From positions 186,001 to 250,000 of the forward strand of contig NZ_FORV01000006.1 of the NCBI RefSeq assembly GCF_900114095.1: DNA of 64,000 bases, read 5' to 3'. A model generated the notes under the pieces. It worked only from the letters and a program-made list of their open reading frames with translations, searched no databases and was not told where the DNA came from. This document shows, piece after piece, positions 28,835 through 37,106 of the stretch. How positions within the stretch are numbered: the first letter of the stretch is position 1; every line of letters begins with the position of its first letter. The position numbers were made by a program, and so were the translations under genes. The stretch is from Sphingomonas sp. NFR04. Lineage in GTDB: Bacteria > Pseudomonadota > Alphaproteobacteria > Sphingomonadales > Sphingomonadaceae.

Positions 28835-30232
28835 ATGAAATTCAAATTTGCGGCCGTTGCGACGGTCTGCTTCGCAACCGCGGCCCACGCCCAGACGACC
28901 CCGCCGCCGCCGATCGCCAACAGCCCGCAGGCGCAGGCCCAGGCCGCGCAGCCGGCGCAGCAGGGCGGCGGCCAGCCGGTGATCGACATCGTCGGCGGCA
29001 TCTCCGCGCCGATGCCGATCGCGATCCCCACGATGCCGACGTCCGCGGTGGTCGACACCCCCGCGGGTTCGACCGACGTGCTGGGCCAGAAGCTCGCCGA
29101 CATCATCACCAACGATCTGCGCGGCTCGGGCCTGTTCACGCCAGTGCCGCCGGCGCAGCTGCGCACCGTCGCCTTCTCCGAAGTGACCGCGCCCGCCTAT
29201 GACTATTGGGGCGGCACCGGCGCGCAGTCGCTGGTGCAGGGCTATGTCCGCGCCAATTCCAACGGCACGCTGACGGTCGGCTGCTACCTCTACGACGTGT
29301 CGTCCAAGGTGGAGCTGATCCGCCAGGGCTTCGTCGTCTCGCCCGGCGACTGGCGTCGTGCGGGGCACAAATGCGCCGACGCGATCTATGCGCGGCTCAC
29401 CGGCGAGGGCCCCTATTTCGACACCCAGGTCGTCTATATCGCCGAGAGCGGGCCGAAGAACCGCCGCCGCAAGCAGCTCGCGATCATGGACCAGGACGGC
29501 GCCAACCACCGCTTCCTCACCAACGGCCAGTCGATCGTGCTGACCCCGCGGCTGAGCCCCAGGCTCAACGCGATCCTCTACATGAGCTTCGAGCGCGATC
29601 GCCCGTCGATCCACATCTACGACCTGGCCTCGCGCCAGGATCGCACGCTCGTCGCGAATGTCGCGCTCAACTTCGCGCCGCACTGGTCGCCGGATGCGCG
29701 CTGGGTGGTGTTCTCGATGGCGGTCGGCGGCAATACCGACATCTACCGCGTGCCTTCGAGCGGCGGCACCCCGCAGCGGCTGACCACCTCGCCCGGCATC
29801 GACACCGGCGGGTCCTACTCGCCCGACGGCTCCAAGATCGTGTTCGAAAGCGATCGCGGCGGCACCCAGCAGCTGTACGTGATGAACGCGGATGGCTCCA
29901 ACCAGCACCGCATCAGCTTCGGCGGCGGGCGCTATGCGGCGCCGGCCTGGAGCCCGCGCGGCGACCAGATCGCCTTCACCCGCATGGGCGGTGGCGCGTT
30001 CCGCATCGGCGTGATGAACCCCTCGGGCGGCGGCGAGCAGCTGCTCACCAACAGCTGGGGCGACGAAGGCCCGAGCTGGGCGCCCAACGGCCGGGTGATC
30101 ATCTTCTTCCGCTCCGCGCAGGGATCGGGCCGTCCGGACCTGTGGACGGTGGACCTCACCGGCCGCGCGACGCGAAAAGTGCCGACGCCGCTCGATGGTT
30201 CGGATCCAAATTGGGGCGCCGTGCGTCCCTGA
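28835..30232 (+). CDS. tolB: Tol-Pal system beta-propeller protein TolB
   Basis: A periplasmic protein of 465 aa with a Sec signal (MKFKFAAVATVCFATAAHAQ). An N-terminal alpha/beta domain (IITNDLRGSGLF, YDYWGGTGAQSLVQG) precedes WD40-like PD40 repeats (HWSPDARWVVFS, YSPDGSKIVFESDRGG, WSPRGDQIAFTRM, WAPNGRVIIFF). It interacts with Pal and TolA. An Ala/Gln/Pro-rich stretch follows the signal (residues 22-50), longer than usual. It is followed by a 65-base gap before pal. Confidence 0.96.
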   Translation: MKFKFAAVATVCFATAAHAQTTPPPPIANSPQAQAQAAQPAQQGGGQPVIDIVGGISAPMPIAIPTMPTSAVVDTPAGSTDVLGQKLADIITNDLRGSGLFTPVPPAQLRTVAFSEVTAPAYDYWGGTGAQSLVQGYVRANSNGTLTVGCYLYDVSSKVELIRQGFVVSPGDWRRAGHKCADAIYARLTGEGPYFDTQVVYIAESGPKNRRRKQLAIMDQDGANHRFLTNGQSIVLTPRLSPRLNAILYMSFERDRPSIHIYDLASRQDRTLVANVALNFAPHWSPDARWVVFSMAVGGNTDIYRVPSSGGTPQRLTTSPGIDTGGSYSPDGSKIVFESDRGGTQQLYVMNADGSNQHRISFGGGRYAAPAWSPRGDQIAFTRMGGGAFRIGVMNPSGGGEQLLTNSWGDEGPSWAPNGRVIIFFRSAQGSGRPDLWTVDLTGRATRKVPTPLDGSDPNWGAVRP

Positions 30233-30297
30233 CACCGAGTAGAAACTCTAGCGTAACGAATGCGCGGCATGCGCGACACCCGTAAAAGGAGGATTTC

Positions 30298-30810
30298 ATG
30301 ACCAAGCTCGTCCCCAGCCTGATGCTCGGCGTGGCGCTCGTCGCCACCGCGGCCTGCTCGAAGAAGCCGCCGAAGGAACTGCCGCCCGCGCCGACCGAGA
30401 CCCCGGCACCGAGCCAGCCCTATGGCAATGGCGAAACCACGCAGACGACGCCGATGTCGGAGCAGTTCCGCCGCGAAGTGACGAGCGACACGATCCACTT
30501 CGGCCTCGACCAGTATGACGTCGACCAGCAGTCGCGCGCGATCCTCGACAGCCAGGCCAAGTGGCTGGTCGCGCACCCGAATGTCCGCATCACCCTGGAA
30601 GGGCATTGCGACGAGCGCGGTACCCGCGAGTACAACCTCGCGCTGGGCGACCGCCGCGCCAACGCCGCGAAGAACTATCTCGCCGCGCAGGGCGTCTCGG
30701 CCGATCGCATCACCACGATCAGCTACGGCAAGGAACGCCCGGTCGCGATGGGTTCGGACGAAGCCGCCTGGGCGCAGAACCGCCGCGCGGTGACGCTCGT
30801 CCTGAACTGA
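30298..30810 (+). CDS. pal: peptidoglycan-associated lipoprotein Pal
   Basis: An outer-membrane lipoprotein of 170 aa with lipobox ATAACS (Cys about 20) and a Pro-rich spacer. The OmpA-like domain binds peptidoglycan (ITLEGHCDERGTREYNLALG, NRRAVTL). AAAGGAGG precedes the ATG. It closes the tol operon and is followed by a clear terminator. Confidence 0.97.
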   Translation: MTKLVPSLMLGVALVATAACSKKPPKELPPAPTETPAPSQPYGNGETTQTTPMSEQFRREVTSDTIHFGLDQYDVDQQSRAILDSQAKWLVAHPNVRITLEGHCDERGTREYNLALGDRRANAAKNYLAAQGVSADRITTISYGKERPVAMGSDEAAWAQNRRAVTLVLN

Positions 30811-30833
30811 GTTCAGGCCTGAGGCCGAAAGCG

Positions 30834-30867
30834 AGGCCGCCGGGGCAGAGGCTCCGGCGGCCTTTTT
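30834..30867 (+). terminator. rho-independent terminator of the tol-pal operon
   Basis: A perfect 10-bp stem AGGCCGCCGG/CCGGCGGCCT with a 10-base loop, followed at once by TTTTT, 23 bases after the pal stop. Confidence 0.9.
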
Positions 30868-30912
30868 CGTGCGCGCCGAATCCGCTTGCCCGACCCTCTG
30901 AGCCGATATAAA

Positions 30913-30924
30913 TATGATATCATA
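30913..30924. promoter_or_regulatory. perfect AT-rich palindrome, candidate operator
   Basis: TATGATATCATA is a perfect 12-bp palindrome inside a 25-base AT-rich island (starting TATAAATATGATATCATAAT) in otherwise GC-rich DNA. It lies 18 bases before the SPFH gene start, overlapping where a promoter -10 should be. The operon encodes its own ribbon-helix-helix protein, a natural candidate to bind it. Confidence 0.5.
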
Positions 30925-30942
30925 ATTAAGGAGGGAAAGAGG

Positions 30943-31845
30943 ATGGACGCACGGAGCACCGCACCCGCATTGCGGGAGAGCCGCGAGACGGCGGCGCATA
31001 CCGCCAGCGGCTATGGCATGCTGCTGGTCGCGGCGGCCGCGTTGGTCGTCGGCGCACTGGCGCTGCCGCAGATCAACCGCCTGCCGGACTGGCTGGTGGT
31101 CGGCTGGCTCGTGGCCGCGGCGCTGGTGTTCCTGCTCGTCCTCGCCGGCTTCTATCTGCTCCAGCCCAACCAGGCGGCCGCGATCCTGCTGTTCGGCGAC
31201 TGTCGCGGCACCGATCGCACCACGGGGCTGCGCTGGTCCTGGCCATGGCTGATCAAGAGCAAGGTCTCGGTCCGCGCCAACAACATGATTTCGGACAAGA
31301 TCAAGGTGAACGACCTGCGCGGCAACCCGATCGAGATGGCGGCGCAGGTGGTGTGGCGGGTGACCGACACCGCGCAGGCGCTGTTCGACGTCGACGATTA
31401 CAAGGCGTTCGTGAACGTCCAGATCGAGGCGGCGGTGCGCACCATCGGCTCGCGCTATCCCTATGACGATTTCGAGCATCAGGAAGTCACCCTGCGCGGC
31501 AATCACGACCAGGTCGGCGGCGAACTCCGCGCCGAGCTGATCGCGCGGCTGGCGGTGGCGGGCATCACCGTCGACGAATGCGGCTTCACCCATCTCGCCT
31601 ATGCGCAGGAGATCGCCGGGGCGATGCTGCGGCGCCAGCAGGCCCAGGCGGTGGTCGCAGCGCGCAAGACGCTGGTCGAAGGCGCGGTGGGGATGGTCGA
31701 GCTGGCGCTGGAGCAGCTTTCGGCGAAGAATGTCGTCGAGCTGGACGACGAACGCCGCGCGGCGATGGTCTCCAACCTGATGGTGGTGCTCTGCGGCGAG
31801 CGTGACACCCAGCCGGTGGTGAATGCTGGCTCGCTGTATCAGTAA
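30943..31845 (+). CDS. SPFH/Band-7 domain membrane protein
   Basis: A 300-aa protein with two membrane segments near the N-terminus (residues 19-40 and 49-75) followed by a Band-7 domain. Stretches such as LLQPNQAAAILLFGDCRGTD, ANNMISDKIKVNDLRGNPIE and VRTIGSRYPYDDF are typical. The tail has a short charged helical stretch (EALEQLS-type, residues 255-285). Band-7 proteins oligomerise on membranes. ATG 30943 follows AAGGAGGGAAAGAGG. It is the first of three packed genes with an RHH protein and a small membrane protein. Confidence 0.88.
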   Translation: MDARSTAPALRESRETAAHTASGYGMLLVAAAALVVGALALPQINRLPDWLVVGWLVAAALVFLLVLAGFYLLQPNQAAAILLFGDCRGTDRTTGLRWSWPWLIKSKVSVRANNMISDKIKVNDLRGNPIEMAAQVVWRVTDTAQALFDVDDYKAFVNVQIEAAVRTIGSRYPYDDFEHQEVTLRGNHDQVGGELRAELIARLAVAGITVDECGFTHLAYAQEIAGAMLRRQQAQAVVAARKTLVEGAVGMVELALEQLSAKNVVELDDERRAAMVSNLMVVLCGERDTQPVVNAGSLYQ

Positions 31846-31854
31846 GGCCGTAGC

Positions 31855-32073
31855 GTGAGCGTTCCCCCGCAGAAAAAGGCCTTCCCGCTTCGCCTCGACC
31901 CGGCGCTCTACGCCGCAATCGAGCGGAGCGCGGGGACCGACCTGCGCAGCGTCAACGCGCAGGTGGAATGCCTGCTGCGCGAGGCGCTGGCGCGGCGGGG
32001 GGTGAAGCTGGCGGATCCGGTGCGGCCCAAGCGCGGCCGCCCGCCCAGGCAGGTGGAAGGAGACGAGGAATGA
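31855..32073 (+). CDS. Arc-type ribbon-helix-helix DNA-binding protein
   Basis: A 72-aa protein with the Arc-like fold: beta strand KAFPLRLDPALYAAIER, then helix region LRSVNAQVECLLREALARRG, and a basic tail KRGRPPRQ. It starts at GTG 31855, 9 bases after the SPFH stop, and overlaps the next gene by ATGA. It probably represses its own operon through the palindrome at 30913. It resembles the antitoxin type, but the neighbours do not look like toxins. Confidence 0.8.
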   Translation: MSVPPQKKAFPLRLDPALYAAIERSAGTDLRSVNAQVECLLREALARRGVKLADPVRPKRGRPPRQVEGDEE

Positions 32074-32312
32074 CCGAGGAGGATGTGCGCCCGGGCTTCT
32101 GGTTCAAGCCCAAGGCGTTCGGCTATGGCGCCACGCCGGCGACGTGGCAGGGCTGGCTGGTCGTGGCGCTGTTCGTGCTGCTGACGGGGCTGACCGTGCG
32201 TTTCGCAATGCCGCGGCACCCGCTGTTCCTGACGTTGCTGGTGCCGCTGACGCTGGCGCTGATCTGGATCAGCTGGGCGAAGACCGACGGCGGGTGGCGC
32301 TGGCGGCCCTGA
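32070..32312 (+). CDS. small two-span membrane protein
   Basis: An 80-aa protein coupled to the RHH gene by an ATGA overlap. Two hydrophobic segments (WLVVALFVLLTGLTV, then LFLTLLVPLTLALIWISW) are joined by a short basic turn (RFAMPRHP). The N-terminus is acidic (MTEEDVRPG). I do not recognise the family. Its place suggests it works with the SPFH protein at the membrane. Confidence 0.7.
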   Translation: MTEEDVRPGFWFKPKAFGYGATPATWQGWLVVALFVLLTGLTVRFAMPRHPLFLTLLVPLTLALIWISWAKTDGGWRWRP

Positions 32313-32433
32313 GCGACCGACGTCGGGCCTCGCGGAAATCGCTTCCTCCCGGTTGCTGTTCCGCTTATGTACCTGCGATGCTGCGTTTCGCCTCTCCCCT
32401 GCCGCCGCGCTCCGTCGTTTCGGAGCCTTGCCG

Positions 32434-33030
32434 ATGATCGCGCATCTTCGTGGCGCATTGGCGTCCAGCGGGGCCGACCATGCGGTGATCGACGTGAACG
32501 GCGTCGGCTATCTGGTCGGTGCCTCGGCCAAGACGCTCGACAAGCTGGGCGCGGTGGGCGAGCAGGTAACCATCCACACCGAGATGCTGGTCAGCGAGGA
32601 TTCGATCCGGCTGATGGGCTTCGCCACCGCCGACGAACGCGACTGGTTCAAGCTGCTCACCAGCGTGCAGGGAGTGGGCGCGAAGGTGGCACTGGCGATC
32701 CTCTCGATCCTCGCGCCGGAAGAGCTGCGCACCGCCGTCGCCCGCGCCGATTCGGCGACGATCGCGCGGGCGAACGGGGTGGGGCCGAAGCTCGCCCAGC
32801 GCATCGTCAACGAGTTGAAGGACAAGGCCGGCGGGCTCGCGCTCGGCGGGGTGGGCGCGGCGGCCGCGCCGAGCGGCGGGGCGGCGGCGGATGCCGTGTC
32901 GGCGATGCTCAACCTCGGCTTCAAGCCTGCGGAAGCCAGCGCCGCGGTCAATGCCGCGAGCGACGAACTGGGCCCCGCGGCAACGCTCGACGCGCTGGTG
33001 CGGCTCGCACTGCGCAAGGCGGCGAAGTGA
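32434..33030 (+). CDS. ruvA: Holliday junction branch migration protein RuvA
   Basis: A 198-aa DNA-binding subunit of RuvAB. The N-terminal OB domain begins MIAHLRGALASSGADHAVIDV. Two helix-hairpin-helix motifs are in LLTSVQGVGAKVALAIL and RANGVGPKLAQRIVNELKDK. The C-terminal domain (AVSAMLNLGFKPAEA) contacts RuvB. ruvB is 2.1 kb downstream rather than adjacent, and ruvC is not visible. Confidence 0.95.
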   Translation: MIAHLRGALASSGADHAVIDVNGVGYLVGASAKTLDKLGAVGEQVTIHTEMLVSEDSIRLMGFATADERDWFKLLTSVQGVGAKVALAILSILAPEELRTAVARADSATIARANGVGPKLAQRIVNELKDKAGGLALGGVGAAAAPSGGAAADAVSAMLNLGFKPAEASAAVNAASDELGPAATLDALVRLALRKAAK

Positions 33031-33043
33031 AGTCTGCGTCGCA

Positions 33044-33175
33044 ATCCTCCCCTGGAAGGGGAGGTGTCGCGAAGCGACGGAGGGGTGTCACCGCCATAGC
33101 GGTGTTCCTCCGTATCGGGCGGCGACACCCCTCCGTCAGGCCTTCGGCCTGCCACCTCCCCTTTCAGGGGAGGAT
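33044..33175. repeat. palindromic element, group C, copy 1
   Basis: ATCCTCCCCTGGAAGGGGAG at the left pairs with CTCCCCTTTCAGGGGAGGAT at the right. Inside are GACGGAGGGGTGTC/GACACCCCTCCGTC arms and the hairpin AGGCCTTCGGCCT. A second copy in the same orientation lies at 33781, on the other side of the DUF4337 gene. Confidence 0.88.
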
Positions 33176-33206
33176 CTGTTGGACCAAGCGGGTATAGGAC
33201 CCCCCC

Positions 33207-33764
33207 ATGGAAATCGAAGTCTCCGCCGAAGCCAAGGACAAGCGCCTCAACCGCCGCGTGGCGATCACCGTGGTGATCCTGTCGGTCTTCACCGGTGTGT
33301 GCGGCATCAAGGACGGCAATATCGTCCAGGCGATGCAGCAGGCGCAATCGAGCTCGGTCGACCTGTGGAACGAGTATCAGGCGACCAAGACCAAGCAGCA
33401 CCTCGCCGAAACCAGCCGCGCGCAGATCGCCGCGGTGGCGAGCGATCCAGCGAAGGTGGCGCCGGTGCTGAAGGGGCTCGATGGGGACATCGCCAAGTAC
33501 AAGGTCGAGGCGCCCAAGCTCGCCGAGCAGGCCAAGGCGCAGGCGGCGCAATATGACGCGCTCAACGTGCATGACGACCAGTTCGATGCCAGCGACGCAG
33601 CGATCGCCACCGCGATCTCGGTCGCCGCGGTATCGGCGCTGGCGGAGAGCAGCTGGCTGCTGGTCGTCGCCTGGGTGTTCGGCGCGTTCGGACTGTTCAT
33701 GGGGCTGTGCGGCTTCGCCGCCTGGGGTTTCCATCCCGACGTGCTGAGCACGTTGCTGGGATGA
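33207..33764 (+). CDS. DUF4337-family membrane protein
   Basis: A 185-aa protein of the DUF4337 type. The N-terminus MEIEVSAEAKDKRLNRRVAI leads into one membrane span (ITVVILSVFTGVCGI). A long helical, coiled-coil-like periplasmic or cytoplasmic stretch (residues 30-120) follows, with two C-terminal spans (SAVAALAESSWLLVVAWVF-like region and FGLFMGLCGFAAWG). The function of the family is unknown. It sits between ruvA and ruvB, bracketed by two same-orientation repeat elements. Confidence 0.82.
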   Translation: MEIEVSAEAKDKRLNRRVAITVVILSVFTGVCGIKDGNIVQAMQQAQSSSVDLWNEYQATKTKQHLAETSRAQIAAVASDPAKVAPVLKGLDGDIAKYKVEAPKLAEQAKAQAAQYDALNVHDDQFDASDAAIATAISVAAVSALAESSWLLVVAWVFGAFGLFMGLCGFAAWGFHPDVLSTLLG

Positions 33765-33780
33765 GGGAGGGATCGCCAAG

Positions 33781-33912
33781 ATCCTCCCCTGTAAGGGGAG
33801 GTGTCGCGAAGCGACGGAGGGGTGTCCACGCTGGTGTGGCAGACCTGCGTTTCGACTGGCGACACCCCTCCGTCAGGCCTTCGGCCTGCCACCTCCCCTT
33901 CCAGGGGAGGAT
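33781..33912. repeat. palindromic element, group C, copy 2
   Basis: Same arms and inner hairpins as 33044-33175 and the same orientation, but a different central spacer (CACGCTGGTGTGGCAGACCT onward). It ends 7 bases before the stop of the dehydrogenase gene on the minus strand. Confidence 0.88.
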
Positions 33913-33919
33913 CGTATTT

Positions 33920-34810
33920 TCAGAGCAGCGGCGTCGGCAGGTCCTCGCCGGCGAAATGCGCATCGAGATTGGCGAGCACCAGCGCCGCCATTGCCGCGCG
34001 CGTCTCTGCCGTGGCGCTGCCCTGATGCGGCGCCAGCACGACCTGTTCCATCGATCGCAGCGCCTCGGGCACGTGCGGCTCGTCGGCGAACACGTCGAGT
34101 CCCGCACCGGCGATGGTGCCTGCCCAGAGCGCGGTGACCAGGGCGTCCTCGTCCACCAGGCTGCCGCGCGCGACGTTGACCAGCACGCCGGCGGGGCCGA
34201 GCTTGTCCAGCACCGCGGCGTCGACGATGTGCGACGTCGCGGCCGTGCCGGGTGCCGCCAGGATCAGCACGTCGCTTTCCTCCGCCAGCGCGGCGATGTC
34301 GGGCAGGTACCGCCAGGGCACCGATTTCGCGCTGCGGGCGGTATAGAGCACCTCGCGCGCGAAGGGCGCGGCGCGGGCGGCGATCGCCGCGCCGATCTTG
34401 CCCATCCCGAAAATGCCGATCCGTCGCCCGCTGGCATGCCGGCCGAGCGGCGCCTTCCAGCCGCCACGGCGCACCAGCGCGTCGTTGGCGGCGATCCGGC
34501 GCTGCACCGCCAGCATCAGCCCAATGGCGAGATCGGCGACGTCGTCGGTCAGCACGTCGGGGGTGGTCGACACCCGCACCCCGCGGGCGCGCAGCGCATC
34601 GAGGTCGAGCCCGTCATAGCCGACGCCGTTGATCGCCACGATCTCGAGCGTCGGAAACCGTTCGAGCATCTCGGCACCCAGCTGCAGCTGCCCACCGCCG
34701 ACGATCGCGCGGGTGGTCGGGGGCGGATCCTTGTCATGCACGGTGAAGCGTCGGTCGAGCTCGGCGCGAAGGCTGGGCGATGCGGGCGTCGCAAGGTACA
34801 GGTCGGGCAT
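33920..34810 (-). CDS. D-isomer-specific 2-hydroxyacid dehydrogenase
   Basis: An NAD(P)-dependent dehydrogenase of 296 aa that reduces 2-keto acids such as glyoxylate or hydroxypyruvate. The nucleotide-binding motif is IGIFGMGKIGAAIA. Catalytic residues are Arg in NVARGSLVDE, Glu in FADEPHVP and His in LAPHQGSAT. The start at 34810 (MPDLYLATPAS) is chosen over an upstream TTG. Its lack of a motif for phosphoglycerate and its short length favour a GhrA/GhrB-like enzyme. It is divergent from the 87-aa gene and ruvB. Confidence 0.9.
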   Translation of the reverse strand: MPDLYLATPASPSLRAELDRRFTVHDKDPPPTTRAIVGGGQLQLGAEMLERFPTLEIVAINGVGYDGLDLDALRARGVRVSTTPDVLTDDVADLAIGLMLAVQRRIAANDALVRRGGWKAPLGRHASGRRIGIFGMGKIGAAIAARAAPFAREVLYTARSAKSVPWRYLPDIAALAEESDVLILAAPGTAATSHIVDAAVLDKLGPAGVLVNVARGSLVDEDALVTALWAGTIAGAGLDVFADEPHVPEALRSMEQVVLAPHQGSATAETRAAMAALVLANLDAHFAGEDLPTPLL

Positions 34811-34869
34811 GGCGATCTGATGCGCCTGTCCGGCGCCGCTGGCCAGCCGCAAACAACGGAAAACGTGCG

Positions 34870-35133
34870 ATGAGCGGGCATACCGATCCCGTCATCGTCC
34901 ATCTGCGCGACCGTATCCTTGATGCAGACGGCGGGGTGGAGGAGGACTATAACTATCTCGTCTACGACTTCGGCGACGACCATATCGCCCGCGCCTATCT
35001 CGATACGCCGGGGCGGGTGGCGGTGATGCGGCAGGGGCCGGTGCCGGACGCGGTGCTCGCTTATCTTCGCCTGCGGTTCGACGTGATCGACCAACTCGGC
35101 CCTAGCGGCTATCAAACCATCTGGACTGCATGA
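34870..35133 (+). CDS. conserved hypothetical protein upstream of ruvB (87 aa)
   Basis: An acidic soluble protein (MSGHTDPVIVHLRDRILDAD; EEDYNYLVYDFGDDHIARAY). No recognised domain. It overlaps ruvB by ATGA, so it is co-translated with ruvB. The start follows a weak site. Function unknown. Confidence 0.65.
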   Translation: MSGHTDPVIVHLRDRILDADGGVEEDYNYLVYDFGDDHIARAYLDTPGRVAVMRQGPVPDAVLAYLRLRFDVIDQLGPSGYQTIWTA

Positions 35134-36152
35134 CCGATACCGATCGCCTCCTCACCGCCGGCCGCCGTGCCGAAGACGTCGACGCCGCGCTGCGTCCCAA
35201 GTCGCTCGACGAGTTTGTCGGGCAGAAGGCGGCGCGCGAGAATCTCCGCGTGTTCATCGATGCCGCCAAGGCGCGCGGCGATGCGCTGGACCATGTGCTG
35301 TTCTTCGGGCCCCCGGGGCTCGGCAAGACCACGCTCGCTCAGATCATCGCGCGCGAAATGGGGGTGGGGTTCCGCTCCACCTCGGGGCCGGTGATCGTCA
35401 AGTCGGGGGACCTAGCGGCGCTGCTCACCAATCTCGAGGACGGCGACGTGCTGTTCATCGACGAGATCCACCGGCTCAATCCGGCGGTGGAGGAGGTGCT
35501 GTATCCGGCGATGGAGGACCGCGCGCTCGACCTGATGATCGGCGAGGGGCCGTCGGCGCGCAGCGTGCGGATTGATCTGCCGCGCTTCACGCTGGTGGGC
35601 GCGACGACCCGGCAGGGGCTGCTGACGACGCCGCTGCGCGATCGCTTCGGCATTCCGGTGCGGCTGCAATTCTACACGGTAGACGAACTGGAGCGGGTGG
35701 TGACGCGCGCGGCCGGGCTGCTCGGCCTGGAGATCGCGGCCGACGGCGCGCGGGAAGTCGCGCGGCGCTCGCGGGGCACGCCGCGTATCGCCGGGCGATT
35801 GCTGCGCCGGGTGCGCGACTTCGCCAATGTGTTCGGCGAGGCGGTGGTGCATGCCAAGGTGGCCGATGCGGCGCTCAATCGGCTGGAAGTCGACGGGCTG
35901 GGGCTCGATGCGATGGACCGGCGCTATCTGATGATGATCGCCGACGTCTACCGCGGCGGCCCGGTGGGGGTGGAGACGCTCGCCGCCGGGCTCAGCGAGC
36001 CGCGCGACACCGTCGAGGAAGTGATCGAGCCCTATCTGATCCAGCTCGGCCTGATCGCGCGCACGGCGCGCGGGCGGTGCCTGAACGGACCGGGCTGGAA
36101 GCATCTCGGGCTCAACCCGCCGGCAGGGTCGCAGGACGGGCTGTTCGACTGA
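35130..36152 (+). CDS. ruvB: Holliday junction branch migration ATPase RuvB
   Basis: A 340-aa AAA+ motor that drives branch migration with RuvA. Walker A is GPPGLGKT (60-67), Walker B is LFIDEIHRLNP, sensor 1 is GATTRQG, and the arginine-finger region is DRFGIPVRL. The C-terminal winged helix contains YLIQLGLIARTARGR. The length is normal. Confidence 0.97.
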   Translation: MTDTDRLLTAGRRAEDVDAALRPKSLDEFVGQKAARENLRVFIDAAKARGDALDHVLFFGPPGLGKTTLAQIIAREMGVGFRSTSGPVIVKSGDLAALLTNLEDGDVLFIDEIHRLNPAVEEVLYPAMEDRALDLMIGEGPSARSVRIDLPRFTLVGATTRQGLLTTPLRDRFGIPVRLQFYTVDELERVVTRAAGLLGLEIAADGAREVARRSRGTPRIAGRLLRRVRDFANVFGEAVVHAKVADAALNRLEVDGLGLDAMDRRYLMMIADVYRGGPVGVETLAAGLSEPRDTVEEVIEPYLIQLGLIARTARGRCLNGPGWKHLGLNPPAGSQDGLFD

Positions 36153-36162
36153 GGTTTGCCCC

Positions 36163-36188
36163 TATCCTCCCCCTGGCGGGGGAGGATA
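36163..36188. repeat. single hairpin remnant of group C element
   Basis: TATCCTCCCCC, TGGC, GGGGGAGGATA forms a perfect 11-bp stem. It lies between the convergent ruvB and thiL stops (10 bases from each) and could terminate both. Confidence 0.8.
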
Positions 36189-36197
36189 CGCTTTAGG

Positions 36198-37103
36198 TCA
36201 CCCGCCGTGTTCGAAGCCTAGCCGCCCGGGCAGCGCGAGCGGCGTGCCTGCATCGTGGAGCGTCAGGCCTTCGCCTTCACTGAACGCGCCGAGGCAGGTC
36301 GCCGCCAGCGGGAGCGGACCCTGCGGCGCGGCGAACAGCAGCTCATAATCGTCGCCTGCGGTCGCCGCGGCGAGGCGCGCGTCGCGATCTCCGCCGCGCA
36401 CCGCCTGATAGTCCGCCGACAGCGGCACGGCGGCGAGGTCGATCGTCACCGCCAGCCCGCTCGCCTCGGCCATGCGTGCGGCATCGATCAGCAGTCCGTC
36501 GGACACGTCCATCATCGCGTGGACGCCCGGGGCGAGCGCCTGTCCTTCTTCCAGCCGCGGCGTCGGACGACGATAGCGCGCGAGCAGCGTCGCCGGGCCC
36601 TCGCCCGCCATCGCCACTGCGAGCCCGGCCCCGCCATCGCCGATCGTTCCGGTCACGTAGAGCAGGTCGCCGGCCTGCGCGCCGCTTCGCGCCGGCGCAT
36701 GGGTCGAGCGCCCGAGCGCCGTCAGCGACAGCGTTCGCGGCACGCCTGCAGGCGCCTTCACCGTGTCCCCGCCGATCAGCGGGCAGGCAAAGGCCGCCAA
36801 CGCTGCGTCCAGCCCTGCCAGGAACGACGAATCCCAAGCGTCGTCGCCCGCAAGCGGATAGCCGAGCAGCACGCCCTCCGGCACCGCGCCCTTGGCGGCG
36901 AGATCGGACAGGTTCACCGCCACCAGCTTCCAGGCGACGTCCTCCGCGGGATCGTCGGGCAGATAATGGACCCCCTCCACCAGCACGTCATGGGTGAGGA
37001 CGAGATCGCCGAGCACGGCCGCATCGTCGCGCAGCCCGCGCGCGCCGGCATGGAGCGGCAGGTGGCGCAGGTAAGCGAGGAACGCGGCTTCGTTCATCGG
37101 CAT
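36198..37103 (-). CDS. thiL: thiamine-monophosphate kinase
   Basis: A 301-aa enzyme that phosphorylates thiamine phosphate to the diphosphate cofactor. Motifs are LRDDAAVLGDLVLTHDVLVE, VAVNLSDLAAKGA, LIGGDTVKAP and MMDVSDGLLID. The start at 37103 uses GGGGGAGGA, which is itself part of the repeat element at 37107-37285, so the repeat supplies the ribosome-binding site. nusB lies upstream on the same strand. Confidence 0.94.
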   Translation of the reverse strand: MPMNEAAFLAYLRHLPLHAGARGLRDDAAVLGDLVLTHDVLVEGVHYLPDDPAEDVAWKLVAVNLSDLAAKGAVPEGVLLGYPLAGDDAWDSSFLAGLDAALAAFACPLIGGDTVKAPAGVPRTLSLTALGRSTHAPARSGAQAGDLLYVTGTIGDGGAGLAVAMAGEGPATLLARYRRPTPRLEEGQALAPGVHAMMDVSDGLLIDAARMAEASGLAVTIDLAAVPLSADYQAVRGGDRDARLAAATAGDDYELLFAAPQGPLPLAATCLGAFSEGEGLTLHDAGTPLALPGRLGFEHGG

Positions 37104-37106
37104 GCC

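Noticed and set aside
31855..32312. Toxin-antitoxin pair (RHH protein plus small protein)
   Set aside because: The partner is a two-span membrane protein with no toxin motif, and the operon is led by an SPFH protein.
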